From Lachnospiraceae bacterium (GTDB lineage Bacteria; Bacillota_A; Clostridia; Lachnospirales; Lachnospiraceae): a DNA stretch of 8,420 nucleotides. The position numbers and the translations under genes are program-made. The stretch's first letter is position 1, and every line of letters begins with the position of its first letter. Below, one piece after another: positions 5,485 through 8,420 of the stretch. The notes under the pieces are model-generated. The model made no database searches, was not told where the DNA came from, and saw only the letters and a program-made list of their open reading frames with translations. The DNA lies in contig JAFUEG010000059.1 of assembly GCA_017464045.1 (NCBI GenBank), positions 1 through 8,420 on the forward strand. Reading direction: 5' to 3'.

Positions 5485-7030
5485 TTTCCCTCCTTAAATT
5501 TACACTTTCTTTTGATCCTATGGAATTATGATAAAACAACGCTTCTCTAATATGCTCAACCTTTATCTTCTCATCACTATCCATATCTGCTATAGTTCTG
5601 GATAGTCTTAGAATTCTGTTTATCCCCCTTGCTGAAATATCCTTATGCTTAATACTTTGCTTAAGATAATTCTCCACCTCATAATCAAGACTGATATATT
5701 TTTTTAGCAGCTTACCATCAAGCTCGGAATTTAGATTTATACTTTCATCCTCATACCTTTTCTTTTGTATTTTTCTTGTCTCAACGACTCTTTGCCTTAT
5801 ACATTCCGAACTCTCCTCCTTATCACTTGAAAATATATCCTCAAACTGTACAGGCTTAACCTCCATATTTATATCTATTCTATCGAGTAAAGGACCACTT
5901 ATCTTTTGTTGATACTTTTTTATCTGAAACGGTGTGCAGGTACACTTATTTAGATTTGGATAATAACCGCATGGACACGGATTCATAGCGGCGACAAGCA
6001 TAAAATCAGCCGGAAAAGTATAAGCCGCCTGTACCCTTGAAACTATTATTTTTTTATCTTCAAGCGGCTGTCTTAGCACCTCAATCACATTCTTATTAAA
6101 CTCGGGAAGTTCGTCCAAAAACAAAATACCATTGTGCGCCAAAGTTACCTCTCCCGGTTTAGGTATAACACCTCCTCCTATAAGCGCATGATTGGATATG
6201 GTATGGTGTGGTGAACGGAACGGTCTTTCTTTTATAAGGCTTCCCTTTTTATCAAGCATACCGCTTATACTATATATTTTGGTAACCTCAATACTTTCTT
6301 CAAATGAAAGGCTGGGCATAATAGTCGGAAGTCTTTTGGCAAGCATTGACTTACCGGCTCCGGCAGCACCGGTCATAAGTACGTTATGAAAACCTGAAAC
6401 CGCTATCTCAAGACCTCTTTTTAAAACCGGCTGACCTTTTATCTCAGAGAAATCACATTTATAGTCAGGAATCTTATTACAATAAGAATCGTATGTACTC
6501 TTATATGGCTTTATATCTATATTTCCCTGTATGTAATCTATTGTCTCATAAAGAGAAGATACACCTATGACCCTCATACCATTTATCAGACATGCCTCAG
6601 GAGCATTTTCCTTCGGTATTATGCACGTCCTGATATCATTTTCATAGGCATGGTAAACCATAGGCAGAACACCGTTTACCGGCATTACACTTCCATCGAG
6701 ACTTAGCTCACCGATAATGATCGTTTTATCAAGTTCAATATCGGAAATAATACCCATGGAAAGAACAATAGAAATGGCAATCGGCAAATCAAAACCCGAA
6801 CCATTTTTTCTTATATCCGCAGGGGATAAATTGATAGTTATGCGCTTAGGCGGAAGATAATAGCCCGAATTCTTAAGCGCTGTTCTTACTCTTTCACCGG
6901 CTTCCTTAACAGATGAGGAAAGATAACCGACAAGATTTAACATGGGCAGACCATCATTTATATCTGCCTCAACGCCAATCAAAGCACCGTCAATTCCAAC
7001 GACTGTGCCTCCTGTAACTTTACTAAACAT
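5471..7030 (-). CDS. comM: YifB/ComM family Mg-chelatase-like AAA+ ATPase
   Basis: In Vibrio and Haemophilus, ComM is a hexameric helicase that promotes branch migration during natural transformation; that role is inherited here by family membership. The 519-residue product is full length. An N-terminal Lon-protease-like (ChlI) domain spans about 1-165 ('NLSPADIRKNGSGFDLPIAI', 67-86). The AAA+ core follows, with Walker A 'GAAGAGKS' at 221-228, 'RPFRSPHHTIS' (269-279), Walker B 'ILFLDELPEF' (302-311), the cysteine-rich 'MNPCPCGYYPN..KCTC' (349-365) and the arginine-containing 'SGPLLDRIDI' (378-387). A C-terminal Mg-chelatase domain ends with 'ARGINRILRLSRTIADM'. Walker A reads GAAGAGKS where the family usually has GPPGxGKS, yet GxxxxGKS is intact. 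ATG 7030 has AGGAG 9 nt upstream. The 3' end overlaps dprA, giving the comM-dprA-topA group. Confidence 0.96.
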   Translation of the reverse strand: MFSKVTGGTVVGIDGALIGVEADINDGLPMLNLVGYLSSSVKEAGERVRTALKNSGYYLPPKRITINLSPADIRKNGSGFDLPIAISIVLSMGIISDIELDKTIIIGELSLDGSVMPVNGVLPMVYHAYENDIRTCIIPKENAPEACLINGMRVIGVSSLYETIDYIQGNIDIKPYKSTYDSYCNKIPDYKCDFSEIKGQPVLKRGLEIAVSGFHNVLMTGAAGAGKSMLAKRLPTIMPSLSFEESIEVTKIYSISGMLDKKGSLIKERPFRSPHHTISNHALIGGGVIPKPGEVTLAHNGILFLDELPEFNKNVIEVLRQPLEDKKIIVSRVQAAYTFPADFMLVAAMNPCPCGYYPNLNKCTCTPFQIKKYQQKISGPLLDRIDINMEVKPVQFEDIFSSDKEESSECIRQRVVETRKIQKKRYEDESINLNSELDGKLLKKYISLDYEVENYLKQSIKHKDISARGINRILRLSRTIADMDSDEKIKVEHIREALFYHNSIGSKESVNLRRENAYE

Positions 7031-7149
7031 ATTATATTTCTCCTATTCTACCTCTCCGGAGCAGACCAGGATAAATAATATATATTTTATATATTTATTA
7101 TTTCATGTTTTAAAATATCTTTCTATTTAACAAATAAATTATCTTATAA
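7031..7149 (-). other. AT-rich gap upstream of comM
   Basis: These 119 nt separate the flavin reductase stop from comM. About 80 nt are almost pure A/T with an imperfect palindrome around 7071-7101. A short G/C-richer block at 7047-7070 contains the 8-bp palindrome CTCCGGAG (7054-7061), close to the comM ribosome binding site. The comM-dprA-topA promoter probably lies here, but no -35/-10 pair with good spacing could be picked, and no GC-rich terminator for the upstream gene is visible. Confidence 0.4.
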
Positions 7150-7731
7150 CTATTTTTTATGTTTTTTCTCAACTTTTTTTCTCACACTATAGCCAAACTT
7201 ACCTATGTTTTCACCAAGTGTATAATACTTACCATGAGAATATGTAATCAAATTAGCCTTTTCAAGATTTAGACTGCCTTTTTCATCCATATATTTATCA
7301 TCAACATCAACCGAGACGACCTCAGCAAGAAACATATCATGCGATCCAAGTGAAATCACCTGCTTAACAACACATTCTATATTGACAGGACTTTCTTCTA
7401 TTATCGGTACTTTAACCTTATTTGCATTACCTCTGGTAAGCTTCATTACTTTAAATTTATCTATGTCTCTTCCCGATTTTACACCGCAATAATCCATGGC
7501 ACGTGTCAGTCTTTTTGTAACCAGATTAATTACAAATTCCTTATATTTCATAAGGAGTTCATGAGAATATCTTGATTTTCTTACTGATATGGAAACCATC
7601 GCAGGATCCGAATTAACAGTCCCTGCCCATGCAATCGTTATGATATTATTTACATCCTTATCACCGACTGTGACCATAACAGCCGGAACCGGATAAAGCA
7701 TATTGCCCGGTTTCCAGATTTCACGCGACAT
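7150..7731 (-). CDS. Flavin reductase family protein (FMN-binding split barrel)
   Basis: The product belongs to the flavin reductase-like family (Flavin_Reduct domain), small split-barrel proteins that bind FMN and use NAD(P)H or pass electrons to partners; the physiological partner here is unknown. The 193-residue protein is one domain: 'WKPGNMLYPVPAVMVTVGD' (6-24), 'NNIITIAWAGTVNSDPAMVS' (28-47), 'YCGVKSGRDIDKF' (81-93), 'ESPVNIEC' (113-120), 'LGSHDMFLAEV' (128-138) and 'YSHGKYYTLGENIGKFGYSV' (164-183), followed by a lysine-rich tail. The frame extends to a TTG at 7743, but that codon overlaps the GGAG at 7738-7741. The ATG at 7731 sits 6 nt after this GGAG and is the chosen start. It is separated by over 100 nt from genes on both sides and is probably transcribed alone, or by read-through from the alarmone synthetase gene. 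Confidence 0.9.
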   Translation of the reverse strand: MSREIWKPGNMLYPVPAVMVTVGDKDVNNIITIAWAGTVNSDPAMVSISVRKSRYSHELLMKYKEFVINLVTKRLTRAMDYCGVKSGRDIDKFKVMKLTRGNANKVKVPIIEESPVNIECVVKQVISLGSHDMFLAEVVSVDVDDKYMDEKGSLNLEKANLITYSHGKYYTLGENIGKFGYSVRKKVEKKHKK

Positions 7732-7780
7732 CTCATTCTCCAAAAAGCCAGCTTATTAAATAAACTCATGTAAAAAGTTC

Positions 7781-7810
7781 GTTATATATAACATTATGGT
7801 AATAATCCAA
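7781..7810 (-). promoter_or_regulatory. Candidate promoter with 12-bp palindrome upstream of the flavin reductase gene
   Basis: On the minus strand TTGGAT (7810-7805) is followed after 16 to 18 nt by TATATA or TATAAC (7788-7781). The -10 region coincides with the perfect palindrome GTTATATATAAC (7781-7792). The leader to the ATG at 7731 would be about 40-45 nt. The match is weak and the whole 107-nt gap is AT-rich. Confidence 0.25.
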
Positions 7811-7838
7811 TCAGACATATAATAATATACAATTATAT

Positions 7839-8420
7839 TTAATCTAGCATATTACGTATTTCCTGCATCTTATAATCCATAGCTGTAACCATATCGGCAC
7901 ATTTTTTTAGCTCCTGTGCTATAATTTCGGGATGCTTTAAATTGTCCTTTTTATATTTTAGCTTATGGTCAAGACTCGCCCAAAAATCCATGGCAATTGT
8001 TCTAAACTGAACCTCAACCTTCATATATTTTTTCTGATTTGACAAAAATATAGGAACCTCAACTATAAGATGAAGACTTCTGTAACCGTTTGGCTTAGGA
8101 TTTCTTATATAATCCTTAACCTGAACGACATTGATATCATCCTGCTTTGATAAAAGCTCCGAAACAGTATATATATCCTCAGGGAATGAACAAATAACCC
8201 TTATACCTGCGATATCAGTCAGATTGTTTTCAATATTTTCAATCGTAATATCCAGGTTCTTCTTTTTCATCTTTTCAATTATACTTATAGGCTTTTTGAT
8301 TCTGCATTTGATGGACTCGAAAGGATTTCTGTTATGCTGAAGGGCAAATTCAGAATTTAAAACCTTTAATTTTGTTTCTATCTCCATCAATGCACACTCA
8401 TAGTACATCATAAGTATAAT
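7839..8420 (-). CDS. Small alarmone (p)ppGpp synthetase, RelA/SpoT domain (5' end off the right edge)
   Basis: A single-domain GTP pyrophosphokinase of the RelQ/YjbM type, which transfers pyrophosphate from ATP to GDP or GTP to make the stringent-response alarmones. Numbering from the first Met at 8411, 190 residues show 'NPFESIKCRIKKPISIIEKM' (29-48), 'DIAGIRVICSF' (66-76, with the metal-binding Asp), 'KDYIRNPKPNGYRSLHL' (99-115, with the base-stacking Tyr), 'VEVQFRT' (132-138, with the catalytic Glu) and 'MDFWASLDHKLKYK' (141-154). No HD hydrolase, TGS or ACT domain follows, so it is synthesis-only. The frame stays open from 8411 to the edge (codons for I, I, L) and no ribosome binding site precedes 8411. 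Family members have residues before the 'YYECAL' helix, so the true start is probably beyond 8420. The stop TAA is at 7839-7841. Confidence 0.93.
   Translation of the reverse strand: MILMMYYECALMEIETKLKVLNSEFALQHNRNPFESIKCRIKKPISIIEKMKKKNLDITIENIENNLTDIAGIRVICSFPEDIYTVSELLSKQDDINVVQVKDYIRNPKPNGYRSLHLIVEVPIFLSNQKKYMKVEVQFRTIAMDFWASLDHKLKYKKDNLKHPEIIAQELKKCADMVTAMDYKMQEIRNMLD

Noticed and set aside
7071..7101. AT-only imperfect palindrome as the terminator of the flavin reductase gene
   Set aside because: The stem has no G-C pairs and no separate T tract, so it would be too weak for an intrinsic terminator.
7839..8411. A complete alarmone synthetase gene starting at ATG 8411
   Set aside because: The frame is open to the window edge, no ribosome binding site precedes the ATG pair, and family members have further N-terminal residues; it was annotated as partial.

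Overview
The window is a low-GC, gene-dense stretch in which every convincing gene lies on the minus strand, so it reads right to left. The gene order comM-dprA-topA followed by the flagellar rod genes flgB-flgC-fliE-fliF, the AT-rich codon use, the AGGAGG-type ribosome binding sites and the kind of small alarmone synthetase and flavin reductase present all suggest a motile Firmicute of the class Clostridia. Lachnospiraceae is the most likely family, but that assignment is an inference from gene content and protein flavour, not from a database search.

In transcription order: (1) 8420-7839, most of a (p)ppGpp synthetase whose 5' end is cut by the window edge. (2) 7731-7150, a flavin reductase-like FMN-binding protein that probably stands alone. 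(3) 7030-2297, a tight set of three DNA-handling genes: comM (YifB-type AAA+ helicase), dprA (RecA loader for incoming single-stranded DNA), overlapping comM, and topA (DNA topoisomerase I), only 17 nt behind dprA. (4) 2296-2070, a 227-nt gap holding a strong minus-strand stem-loop terminator, two weak promoter candidates and a small palindrome. (5) 2069-1, the start of a flagellar basal-body operon: flgB, flgC, fliE and the first 286 codons of fliF, separated by about 12 to 23 nt, most with clear Shine-Dalgarno sequences.

The flagellar products belong together: FliF forms the MS ring in the membrane, FliE joins it to the rod, and FlgB and FlgC are proximal rod proteins. ComM and DprA both act on single-stranded DNA during natural transformation, and TopA relaxes negative supercoils. 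In Bacillus subtilis the stretch between topA and flgB carries trmFO, xerC, hslVU and codY. Here topA meets flgB with only the 227-nt gap between them.

Most of the window is ordinary conserved core genome. The part with the most unexplained structure is the topA-flgB gap, which has a promoter-like element, a possible 105-nt transcript, a repeated octamer that is also one arm of the terminator, and a short amber-interrupted reading frame ending exactly at the terminator. No mobile element, CRISPR array, tRNA or rRNA was seen.
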